A stretch of 42,595 bases of DNA from Parcubacteria group bacterium GW2011_GWB1_45_10 (lineage in GTDB: Bacteria; Patescibacteriota; Minisyncoccia; UBA6257; Brennerbacteraceae): NCBI GenBank assembly GCA_001001185.1, contig LCKC01000002.1, positions 1 through 42,595 of the forward strand, given 5' to 3'. Of the stretch, positions 17,868-27,460 are shown one piece after another (within the stretch, counting starts at the first letter, position 1; every line of letters begins with the position of its first letter). The notes under the pieces are model-generated. The model saw only the letters and a program-made list of their open reading frames with translations, ran no database searches and was not told the origin of the DNA. Both the position numbers and the translations under genes were made by a program.

Positions 17868-18494
17868 TTATTTTTCGCCGATAACAATCACCACGTCAAA
17901 CTCGCCGGCTTCATCCAGCTCTTGCCAGGATTCCGGCTGGTAACTTTGATTGACGAGCTCAAGAATTTCTTGAAGCGAGTTTTGATAGCTTTTTTTGCTT
18001 GGTTTCACTTGTAATAAAGTCGTTTCTTTCGGCGGCGCCAAGTTGCCGGTTTTCGCCACGCTAAACCCGGCGTCAACCAGACTGGTTTTCAATAAACCAG
18101 CTAGGCCCGGTTTTAAAGTGCTGTTGTAAATCACAATCTTGAGCAAGGTTTTATCTTCCGGCGGCAAAGGCGGTTCCGGCGAAACCAAGAATGAAGCTTC
18201 GGGCTCTTTGGAAAGCTCCGGCGAGACTTCGACTTCAGGGCTTGGCGCAATGACAATCTCCGGCAGATTCAGCTTTTTGGCGACGAGAAAATAACTTTCA
18301 AGGTCGATTTTCTGGGCCTCGGCCTCGCTTGCCCGCTCCGTCGCCAAAAACATTTTATTGATGCTCAAAGACAAAAACACGGCTGATTTGGCAAAAACAA
18401 ACACAACCATCGCGAAAAAAGCCACAGAAATGACCGGATAAATCACCTGTTTAAACCGCAATTTTTTCAGCTGGAAAAAGTATTTTTCAAACAT
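17868..18494 (-). CDS. Membrane-anchored protein with LytR C-terminal-like domain
   Basis: TM followed by proline-rich linker and LLKIVIYNSTLKPGLAGLLKTSLVDAGFSVAKTGN; start ATG at 18494 chosen (MFEKYFFQLKKLRFKQ), next to pilO. Confidence 0.7.
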   Translation of the reverse strand: MFEKYFFQLKKLRFKQVIYPVISVAFFAMVVFVFAKSAVFLSLSINKMFLATERASEAEAQKIDLESYFLVAKKLNLPEIVIAPSPEVEVSPELSKEPEASFLVSPEPPLPPEDKTLLKIVIYNSTLKPGLAGLLKTSLVDAGFSVAKTGNLAPPKETTLLQVKPSKKSYQNSLQEILELVNQSYQPESWQELDEAGEFDVVIVIGEK

Positions 18495-18495
18495 G

Positions 18496-19059
18496 TTATT
18501 TAACGTAAAGCGTTCCGACAATTGAAAAAGTTGAGGCGTCTTCCCAGCCGCGGACCGGCGAAGCGGAAACATTGATTGAAGAGATTTTCGCCAGATACGG
18601 CAGCTTCTCAAACTGTTCAAGGTAACTAATCAAAGTCACGACTGTGCCGGTCAAAGCAATGTTAAAATCGGTTCTGAAAACCGGAAACGGCGATTCCAGA
18701 ATTTCCGGCGCCGGAACTGGTTCGTTAAACCTTATGGTTTGATACAAGTTTGCCTGGCTCGCCAAACTCTCAACCGCGCCGACAAAATCCAAAATATTGT
18801 CTGCCGGCGGATAAGCGTTTTTCATCCGCTCCTCATTGCCGCCGATTAATGCCAGGCCGCTTTTCAGCTCTTCGGCGGTTTCATTCCTTGTCGCCAAGAG
18901 ATGGGCTAGTTTTTCTTTTTCCGCGAAAGAGTTTGTCTTTTTTTCAATGTCTCCAGAAATAAAACCGACAAGGGTAAATCCAAGCGAACCGACTGCCAAA
19001 GCAAAGATAAGGCTTTTAAAAATACTCAGTCTGACTTGTTTGATATCCGGCAAAAGCAT
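18496..19059 (-). CDS. pilO: PilO-like type IV pilus inner-membrane protein
   Basis: Single TM + coiled coil + ferredoxin-like C-terminal region (FNIALTGTVVTLISYLEQFEKLPYLAKISSINV); immediately downstream of PilMN. Confidence 0.75.
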   Translation of the reverse strand: MLLPDIKQVRLSIFKSLIFALAVGSLGFTLVGFISGDIEKKTNSFAEKEKLAHLLATRNETAEELKSGLALIGGNEERMKNAYPPADNILDFVGAVESLASQANLYQTIRFNEPVPAPEILESPFPVFRTDFNIALTGTVVTLISYLEQFEKLPYLAKISSINVSASPVRGWEDASTFSIVGTLYVK

Positions 19060-19061
19060 GA

Positions 19062-20489
19062 TTATTTGAAATAAATTAACTCCGGGTTTTTCAACCGGAA
19101 AGAAATGGTGAAAGGAATTTTTTCCCGCTGTTCCAGATTCGTCAGCGGTAGCTTAATCTCCGTCAAAATCTCGGAACTTTCCATTCTTTTTTTGAAAGCG
19201 TTCAAAGTGTTTCGGTCATTGGCCACGCCCGTCAAGCTCATCACGCCTTCGGCCGAAGACAGACTAAGATTGATAATGACGGTGCCGGTTTCAACTTTTT
19301 TCTTAAGCTCGTCCAGCAGCCGGCTCCAGACAAGCGAGCCTTTAACAATCTGGCTTGAAGCTTTGAGCAAGGAGTTGATTTCTTTGGCTTTTTCCTCTGT
19401 CTGGGCAATCTCCGGACTGATTGGCACGCTGCCAAGACTTTCCAGCTGTTTTAAAGTTTTTTGCTGGGTTGTTGAAACCAAAACCCAGACGCCGACAAAA
19501 GCCAGGCTGAAAAACAAAGCCAGCCCCACTGTCAGATTAGAGATAAACGACGCGAAGTTAACTGCTTTTTCATGCTCATAAGCAGTTTGCGTGCTGATCG
19601 GCAACAAGCTGATTAAGTTGTCGTCTTCCCTTTCAATCAATCCCCTGGCGGCGGCGCCCAAAGCAAAAAGCCAGTCTTTTTTGTCTCCTTTCCCGATCGC
19701 CATAGACTGGTACTCACCTGTCAAGGGCACGTCTCTGGTTTTTAAATCAAACTCTTCGCTGATTAATTCTCCGGCTGATTCGCAGTAATCCTTGATTCTC
19801 AAAAACTCGTCCGCCAGTTCTTTTTTGGGGAAACTGCTGTTCAAAACCCGGCTGAACCTTAAAAGATTGTTTTTGAAAACAAAAATGCCGCTGCTGCTAA
19901 GGTCAGAGGTTTTGACCAAAACCGATTTGTCTTTCGGAAAATCGGCAATGTGCGTCAAGCTCAAAGGATAAGCCTCCATGGCCACGGGGTGGAACTTAAC
20001 TTTTTTGAAAATCTCCAGAAAAGCGTCCACGGCTTTTTTCGGCACCGCCGCCAAAGAAACTTCGGCGCCCGACTCCTGCTTGTTTGTTTCCCAGGAAACA
20101 TACATCTCGTTTGGCGAAAACGGCAGCTGAAAGTTTATCGCCAGGTCGATTGCCTCATTAAGCTTTTCTCCGGTAATGCTGTACGGAAAGTTCAAAACTC
20201 TTGAATAAACAAAGTTTGGCGGCACGGAAACAACGACGTTGGTGATTGGGAAATGCAGCTTAAGCTGAAGGTTTTTTAAAGATTTTTCAAGCGACAAGGG
20301 GTTTTCAATCTTGCCGTCTTTAATCGTTCCTTCAGCGACCGGCTCTTCGGCAAAAAGCTTCAGCTCCGGTTTTTGTGTTTCGTCGTTTTTTTCCAGCAAA
20401 ACCAAACGCACAAAACTGTCAGAAATCTCCAGACCGGCAATCAATTCTTCGCCGGTGAAGAGCCTGATGATATTTTTGGGAATCTTCAT
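19062..20489 (-). CDS. pilM: PilM-PilN fusion: actin-like PilM followed by TM and PilN-like domain
   Basis: AGLEISDSFVRLVLLEK, NVVVSVPPNFVYSRVLNFPY, EAIDLAINFQLPF (PilM); TM FISNLTVGLALFFSLAFVGVWVLVS then SRLLDELKKKVETGTVIINLSLSSAEGVMSLTGVANDRNTLNAF (PilN-like). Confidence 0.85.
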   Translation of the reverse strand: MKIPKNIIRLFTGEELIAGLEISDSFVRLVLLEKNDETQKPELKLFAEEPVAEGTIKDGKIENPLSLEKSLKNLQLKLHFPITNVVVSVPPNFVYSRVLNFPYSITGEKLNEAIDLAINFQLPFSPNEMYVSWETNKQESGAEVSLAAVPKKAVDAFLEIFKKVKFHPVAMEAYPLSLTHIADFPKDKSVLVKTSDLSSSGIFVFKNNLLRFSRVLNSSFPKKELADEFLRIKDYCESAGELISEEFDLKTRDVPLTGEYQSMAIGKGDKKDWLFALGAAARGLIEREDDNLISLLPISTQTAYEHEKAVNFASFISNLTVGLALFFSLAFVGVWVLVSTTQQKTLKQLESLGSVPISPEIAQTEEKAKEINSLLKASSQIVKGSLVWSRLLDELKKKVETGTVIINLSLSSAEGVMSLTGVANDRNTLNAFKKRMESSEILTEIKLPLTNLEQREKIPFTISFRLKNPELIYFK

Positions 20490-20578
20490 TATTTATCTAA
20501 AATAAATCGCCTTCTTTAGGTTTGCGGTCTTTACAATTATTATATCAAAAAGCAAAGACAAGACCAGTTTTAACGCGC

Positions 20579-20605
20579 AAAAACCTCCGCCGCAGCGGAG
20601 GTTTT
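20579..20605 (-). terminator. Rho-independent terminator downstream of rplK
   Basis: 10-bp perfect stem AAACCTCCGC / GCGGAGGTTT, loop CGCA, T-run on minus strand. Confidence 0.85.
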
Positions 20606-20631
20606 TGTTTTATGCTTTGTGTTTTTACGGA

Positions 20632-21057
20632 TTATTTCTCAATCTCAATGCCCATGGAACGGGCGGTGCCTTCGATGGTCTTTTTCGCACCAGCCAGGTC
20701 ATTGACGTTTAAGTCTGCGATTTTCTTTTCGGCGAGCTCGTCAAGCTGTTTTTTGGTGATTTTGCCGACTTTTTTCTTGTTCGGTTCGCCCGAGCCCTTT
20801 TCCGCGCCGACAGCTTTTCTCAACAAATCAGAAGCTGGCGGGGTTTTCAAAACATACTCAAAACTGCGGTCGGTGAAAATGGTAATCTCAACCGGAATAA
20901 TGTCTGTGCCGCGATCAGCCGTGGCGTCGTTGAACTTCTTGACGAAATCGCCGATGTTCACGCCGTGCTGTCCCAAAGCCGGGCCCAAAGGCGGCGCCGG
21001 CGTCGCTTTGCCGGCCTGAATCTGAAGTTTTAATTTTGTTTTTATTTCTTTTGCCAT
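20632..21057 (-). CDS. rplK: 50S ribosomal protein L11 (uL11)
   Basis: [36 protein letters not shown]...[12 protein letters not shown]. Confidence 0.98.
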   Translation of the reverse strand: MAKEIKTKLKLQIQAGKATPAPPLGPALGQHGVNIGDFVKKFNDATADRGTDIIPVEITIFTDRSFEYVLKTPPASDLLRKAVGAEKGSGEPNKKKVGKITKKQLDELAEKKIADLNVNDLAGAKKTIEGTARSMGIEIEK

Positions 21058-21067
21058 CTGTTTCCCA

Positions 21068-21180
21068 ACGAATAACGAATTTTTACGAATAAACGAATTG
21101 AGTATTCTACGACATTTTCAAATAAAAGTCAAAGATTAGTATATTCGTGAATTAGTACTGATTCGTAATTCGCTGATTAA
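21068..21180. repeat. Degenerate heptamer-period spacer between rplK and nusG
   Basis: ACGAATA ACGAATT TTTACGA ATAAACG (21068-21095) and ATTCGTA ATTCGCT GATTAA (21161-21180). Confidence 0.7.
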
Positions 21181-21722
21181 ATCTTTTTAATTTGAAGAAA
21201 ATCCAGTTCCACCGGGGTTTCGCGGCCAAGGAAATTAACCATCACTTTGACTTTGCCGCGCTCGTGGTCAACTTCATTGAGCTTGCCTTCCATTTCTTTG
21301 AACGGCCCGTCAACAATCCTGACCAGGTCGCCGATCTCGGCATCCATGACATACTGCGGTTCCCCGGTTTCCAGCTGTTTCAAAATATTTTCCATCTCTT
21401 TCTTGTCAACCGGAATCGGCGTAATCCCCGAACCGACAAAGCCAGTCACCTGGGGAGTGTTCCTGACAACATACCACGACTCATCAGTGACAATCATCTC
21501 AACAAAAACATAGCCCGGGAAAAGCCTTTCTTCAACCGTGGTTTTTTTGCCGCCGCGGATCTTCACTTTTTCCAACTTCGGCACCAAAACATTAAAGACT
21601 TTGTCCGCCATGTTTAACGACTCAACTCTCTGCTTCAAGCTCCTGGCGACGGCTTCTTCGTAGCCGGAGTAGGTGTGGATAACGTACCAGTTCCTTTCTT
21701 GGGTCAGCTGTTGTTTGGCCAT
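21177..21722 (-). CDS. nusG: Transcription termination/antitermination protein NusG
   Basis: RNWYVIHTYSGYEEAVARSLKQRVES...FPGYVFVEMIVTDESWYVVRNTPQVTGFVG...GPFKEMEGKLNEVD. Confidence 0.98.
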   Translation of the reverse strand: MAKQQLTQERNWYVIHTYSGYEEAVARSLKQRVESLNMADKVFNVLVPKLEKVKIRGGKKTTVEERLFPGYVFVEMIVTDESWYVVRNTPQVTGFVGSGITPIPVDKKEMENILKQLETGEPQYVMDAEIGDLVRIVDGPFKEMEGKLNEVDHERGKVKVMVNFLGRETPVELDFLQIKKI

Positions 21723-21729
21723 GATATCA

Positions 21730-21840
21730 ACTAATTACTAATCTGTACGAATTTACGGATAAACGAATTATTAAAAACCTCTTAAAAAATATTCGGAATT
21801 CGTATATTAGTTTATTAGTATTAATTCGTTATTCGCTGAT
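21730..21840. repeat. Degenerate heptamer-period spacer between nusG and secE
   Basis: ACTAATT ACTAATC TGTACGA ATTTACG GATAAAC GAATTAT (21730-21771); ATTCGGA ATTCGTA (21791-21804); ATTCGTT ATTCGCT (21824-21837). Confidence 0.7.
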
Positions 21841-22035
21841 TTATCTAATAATAATCCGTTCAACAACCTGCAAAAATGCAAAATCAAACAAACCCAAAAA
21901 AATCGCCATCACCCCGGAAAAAACAATAATAATCACCAGATACCTCAAAGTTTCCTGTCTTGTCGGCCAGGAAACTTTCTGAATCTCAACTTTGGTTTCT
22001 TTGAGATAATTTTTTAAAAACTCAATGATTTTCAT
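21841..22035 (-). CDS. secE: Preprotein translocase subunit SecE
   Basis: FLKNYLKETKVEIQKVSWPTRQETLRYLVIIIVFSGVMAIFLGLFDFAF; upstream of nusG-rplK. Confidence 0.93.
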   Translation of the reverse strand: MKIIEFLKNYLKETKVEIQKVSWPTRQETLRYLVIIIVFSGVMAIFLGLFDFAFLQVVERIIIR

Positions 22036-22090
22036 TTCTTTATTTTATGATTATACCAATTAAATCCAGAATTTTGTTGTTGGTTGCTCG

Positions 22091-22182
22091 CCTCGCCGAA
22101 GCCTCCGGCGTAGCGCGGGCTCGCCTCGCCGCCCGCTCCGACTCGTCGGAAACGAGGCGAGAAGCCTCCGGCGTAGCGCGGG
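22091..22182. repeat. GC-rich short interspersed repeat, two copies in secE 5' region
   Basis: Identical 22-mer GAAGCCTCCGGCGTAGCGCGGG at 22098-22119 and 22161-22182; near-identical copy at 34641-34662. Confidence 0.85.
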
Positions 22183-22231
22183 TCAGTTGTCGGTTTTTGG
22201 TTAATCTAAAAAGGCCTCGCGGCCTTGAGTA

Positions 22232-22259
22232 AATATACCAGAAACCCGGTATTTGTCAA
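22232..22259 (-). promoter_or_regulatory. Predicted sigma70-like promoter for secE-nusG-rplK
   Basis: Minus strand TTGACA (22259-22254), 16-bp spacer, TATATT (22237-22232). Confidence 0.65.
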
Positions 22260-22281
22260 TTTTCAAAAACTGCGCTAAAAT
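22253..22281 (+). promoter_or_regulatory. Predicted sigma70-like promoter for microprotein gene
   Basis: TTGTCA (22253-22258), 17-bp spacer, TAAAAT (22276-22281). Confidence 0.65.
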
Positions 22282-22311
22282 CGCTTTATCACCGGATGAA
22301 AGGAGGCCAGA

Positions 22312-22404
22312 ATGGCTGATCCGCAGTTCCAGATGCTACTGGCCGAAATTTCGGTCTTTGCCTTGGCAGTAATAACTTACTTTGCCAACGCCAATAAAAA
22401 GTAG
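22312..22404 (+). CDS. 30-aa hydrophobic microprotein MADPQFQMLLAEISVFALAVITYFANANKK
   Basis: ATG preceded by AAAGGAGG at suitable spacing; single predicted TM; followed by terminator; not in supplied ORF track because of length. Confidence 0.65.
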   Translation: MADPQFQMLLAEISVFALAVITYFANANKK

Positions 22405-22410
22405 TGAAAA

Positions 22411-22443
22411 AACAGTCCCGACATAACGTCTGGGCTGTTTTTA
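22411..22443 (+). terminator. Rho-independent terminator after microprotein ORF
   Basis: AACAG-CCC-GAC / GTC-GGG-CTGTT stem (two bulged T) followed by TTTTT. Confidence 0.75.
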
Positions 22444-22458
22444 TTCACGGCTCTTTAC

Positions 22459-22995
22459 TTAATTTTTATGGTCTTGTTGATATCTTTCCTGCGAAGCCAA
22501 AATCTCTTTTTCCGCCGCGCTCTTGTTTTCCCAGCCAGCGACCTTAACCTCTTTTCCCTGCAAATGCTTGTAAGTTTCAAAATAATGCCCGATCTCTTCC
22601 AAAAGATGGGGAGAAAACTTTTCAATGTCTTCCAGATCTTTGATTGTCGCAAACCTCGGATTTTTTTCCTGAACCGCCAAAACCTTGCTGTCTGGTTCGC
22701 CAGAATCAATCATCTTCAAAAGCCCGACCGGCCTGGCTTCAACCAAACAGCCCGGCACCAAAGGCTCATTGCCCATGACCAGGATATCCAGAGGATCGCC
22801 GTCTTCGGAAAGCGTCTGTGGAATAAACCCATAGTCTAACGGCGAGTAAACCGCGGAATAAAACGCCCGATCCAGACGGATAACGCCGAGCTCTTTGTCA
22901 AACTCATACTTGTTCTGGCTGCCTTTGGGAATCTCAACCAAAGCATTGACGACCTCTGGAGATTTTTTGCCGGCCGAGATTTTTTCAAAATTCAT
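22459..22995 (-). CDS. ppa: Inorganic pyrophosphatase
   Basis: VVNALVEIPKGSQNKYEFDKELGVIRLDR...YPLDYGFIPQT-type motif, DGDPLDILVM. Confidence 0.97.
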   Translation of the reverse strand: MNFEKISAGKKSPEVVNALVEIPKGSQNKYEFDKELGVIRLDRAFYSAVYSPLDYGFIPQTLSEDGDPLDILVMGNEPLVPGCLVEARPVGLLKMIDSGEPDSKVLAVQEKNPRFATIKDLEDIEKFSPHLLEEIGHYFETYKHLQGKEVKVAGWENKSAAEKEILASQERYQQDHKN

Positions 22996-23005
22996 ATTTT
23001 TGTTT

Positions 23006-23344
23006 TCATTTAAGTTTTACGGAACGCCAAAGATGTTTTTCAAGATCCACCTGGGTTTCAGTTTTAAACTTCACGCCTTCTTTTAACAGTCTTTTCTTTT
23101 GTTCCTTCCAGCCGTCAAAAGCAAAGTTTTTCGCCAAGCCGCCGAGATTATTTACCACCCGGTGGCAGGGAGTTTTTAAGTTGTTGTTTGAGTGCAATGC
23201 CCAGCCGACTTTTCTGGCGTCGCGCGTACCCAAGGCTTTGGCAATCTGGCCATAAGTCATGACCTTGCCTTTGGGAATTTTTTTCACCACCTGGAAAACT
23301 TTCTCAAAAAACCCCTGACCCTGTTTCATGGTTTCACGCTTCAT
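23006..23344 (-). CDS. MGMT-type DNA-alkyltransferase C-terminal domain protein
   Basis: FQVVKKIPKGKVMTYGQIAKALGTRDARKVGWALHSN..TPCHRVVNNLGGL; active-site PCHRV present; N-terminal MGMT domain absent. Confidence 0.9.
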   Translation of the reverse strand: MKRETMKQGQGFFEKVFQVVKKIPKGKVMTYGQIAKALGTRDARKVGWALHSNNNLKTPCHRVVNNLGGLAKNFAFDGWKEQKKRLLKEGVKFKTETQVDLEKHLWRSVKLK

Positions 23345-23352
23345 GTTTCACG

Positions 23353-23358
<6 letters not shown>
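23323..23358. repeat. Heptamer array at MGMT start / gyrB end
   Basis: GTTTCAT g GTTTCAC GCTTCAT GTTTCAC GTTAAAC. Confidence 0.75.
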
Positions 23359-25362
<2,004 letters not shown>

Positions 25363-25387
25363 TACTTGTCGTGGGTGATTTGATTAT

Positions 25388-27421
25388 TTAACGTATCTTT
25401 GCGCCGATGTCTTCAAGCTTTTGAGTGATTTTTTGCATCTCAACGTCAACTTCTTTATCCGTCAAAGTTCTGTCCTTTACCCGGAAAATCAGATGGAACG
25501 AAAAGCTTTTTTTGCCGGATTTCTCAAAAACATCAAACAGCTCAAAGCTTTCAATCAATTGAGATTTTATCTTACCAGCAACTTTTGAATATTCAATGTT
25601 TTTATCAATGAAAAACGAAATGTCGCGTTTCAGAACCGGCAAACGATTGATTCCGCGGAAAGTTTTCGCCAGGCTTTGTTTTTTCAGAAGCTCATTCAGA
25701 TTAACCTGGGCATAGCTCACCGGGCCTTTTATCCCGTACCACTCAAGAAGCGAACCTGGCAGATTGACAGCGTGACCAAAGTTTTTTCTTGAACCCTTGA
25801 AACCAAACGGCAATCTTTTCCCGCCAAGCTCATAAACTTCAGGGTTTTTAAAAACAACCTCGCCGAGCCCAAGGCTTTCAAAAACCCTTACCAGACTTCC
25901 CTTAAGCTCCAAAAACTGCTCCTGGGCGCGGCCATGGCCAAAGACTGCCAGACCAAGACTAATGGTTTCGTCCGGCAGACTGTTTTTTTGTTTGCTAAAA
26001 ACATGGCCAGTCTCAAAAATCTTAATTCGGCTGAAGTTTTTCGCGTTCTCGGAAACATTTCTCAAGATTCCCGAAGCCAGGCTCCGCCTCAGGTAACGGT
26101 AGTTCTCCGAGGTTGGTTTTTCAATCTCCAGATAATCTTTTTTCCCGCCAAGTTCGCGGCGCAAAATCTCAATGTCCGACTCCCGCAAAAGCGAATAGTT
26201 CATCACTTCGTCAAACCCAAGCTTTACCAGCTCATCCTGAATCCGCCATTTCAACTCAATCTCTTTTTCCGTTTCCGGCGCCTGAATGTTTTCGGCCACG
26301 GTTTTTGCCGGAATCTTGTGGTAGCCAAGATAACGCAAAACCTCTTCGGCAACGTCTTGTTTAATCTTCAGGTCCTGCCTTAAGCTGTCAAGCTCCAAAA
26401 CAAACGCGCCTTTCTTCAGTTTTTTAATTTTTGTCGTCAGGGTTTTGAAAACTTGAATCGCTTCGTTTGGTTTAACCGGAAAACCGATGATTTTTTCAAT
26501 CTCTTCAAGGCTGATGGTGATTTTTTTCGGCAGCGATTTTTTCGGATAAACATCAACAAAGCTTGAAGCCATCTCGGCGCCGCAGATTTCCTGAAGCAAA
26601 ACCGCGGCTCTTTGAATCGCTGTTTGCGTCAGGTTCGGATCAAGGAAGTTTTCAAACCTTGTCGAGGCGTCGGTTTTGACGCCGGTTGAATGCGAACTTT
26701 CCCTGATGTTTTTCGCTTCAAAGTTTGCCGCTTCAACAACAATTTCTTTTGTTCCAGCGTCAATCTCGGCAAACTGGCCGCCTTTAATGCCAGCCAAAGC
26801 CAGGACTCTTTTTTCGTCGGCAATCAAAAGTTCACTACCTGAAAAAACCAGGCGTTTGCCGTCAAGCGTCGTCATTTTTTCCTTTGCCTCTGCCAAACGG
26901 ACAATAATCTTCTTTTTTTCCTGAGCTTTTGTCGCTTGTCGCTTGTCGCTTGTCGCAAGTTTTCCATAGTCAAACGCGTGCATTGGCTGACCAAGCTCGA
27001 GCATAACATAGTTCATAATATCGACAACCGGGCTGATTGGACGCAAGCCGCAGTCTTCAAGCCTTTTTCCCATCCAGAAAGGCGTCCGGCCGGGCTTTGA
27101 CAGCCTGGCGTAAAGCGCGGTGTATCTTTGGCAAAGACTTTTTTTCCGGACATCAACTTTAAGAAACTCTTCGGTTTTGAAGCTTGATTTTTTGTAAGCG
27201 ATTTTCAGCGGCCTGAGATTTTTTTTCAAAAGAAAACCCAGTTCCCTGGCAACGCCAAGATGCCCGGAAGCGTCGCCGACGCGGTTTGGCGGCAGTTTAA
27301 TCTCCAGATTTTCGCCGGACAGTTCCGTGTCAAAGGCGTAACGGTTCAAAAAATCTGCCAGCTCCCTGGGAGATTTTTTGAAACCAACGATGTCTTTCAG
27401 CCAAGTATAAGAAAACTTCAT
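25388..27421 (-). CDS. pheT: Phenylalanine--tRNA ligase beta subunit (lacks N-terminal tRNA-binding OB fold)
   Basis: MKFSYTWLKDIVGFKKSPRELADFLNRYAF directly followed by IKLPPNRVGDASGHLGVARELGF; B3/B4, B5 and C-terminal FDX-ACB-like region. Confidence 0.95.
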   Translation of the reverse strand: MKFSYTWLKDIVGFKKSPRELADFLNRYAFDTELSGENLEIKLPPNRVGDASGHLGVARELGFLLKKNLRPLKIAYKKSSFKTEEFLKVDVRKKSLCQRYTALYARLSKPGRTPFWMGKRLEDCGLRPISPVVDIMNYVMLELGQPMHAFDYGKLATSDKRQATKAQEKKKIIVRLAEAKEKMTTLDGKRLVFSGSELLIADEKRVLALAGIKGGQFAEIDAGTKEIVVEAANFEAKNIRESSHSTGVKTDASTRFENFLDPNLTQTAIQRAAVLLQEICGAEMASSFVDVYPKKSLPKKITISLEEIEKIIGFPVKPNEAIQVFKTLTTKIKKLKKGAFVLELDSLRQDLKIKQDVAEEVLRYLGYHKIPAKTVAENIQAPETEKEIELKWRIQDELVKLGFDEVMNYSLLRESDIEILRRELGGKKDYLEIEKPTSENYRYLRRSLASGILRNVSENAKNFSRIKIFETGHVFSKQKNSLPDETISLGLAVFGHGRAQEQFLELKGSLVRVFESLGLGEVVFKNPEVYELGGKRLPFGFKGSRKNFGHAVNLPGSLLEWYGIKGPVSYAQVNLNELLKKQSLAKTFRGINRLPVLKRDISFFIDKNIEYSKVAGKIKSQLIESFELFDVFEKSGKKSFSFHLIFRVKDRTLTDKEVDVEMQKITQKLEDIGAKIR
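26929..26956. repeat. Perfect heptamer tandem TTGTCGC x4 inside pheT
   Basis: Directly visible; encodes part of KLATSDKRQATKAQ. Confidence 0.95.
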
Positions 27422-27433
27422 TTTAATTTATTC

Positions 27434-27454
27434 CTGATTACCGATCACTGATTA
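27434..27454. repeat. Heptamer array upstream of pheT
   Basis: CTGATTA CCGATCA CTGATTA. Confidence 0.8.
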
Positions 27455-27460
27455 CTGTTT

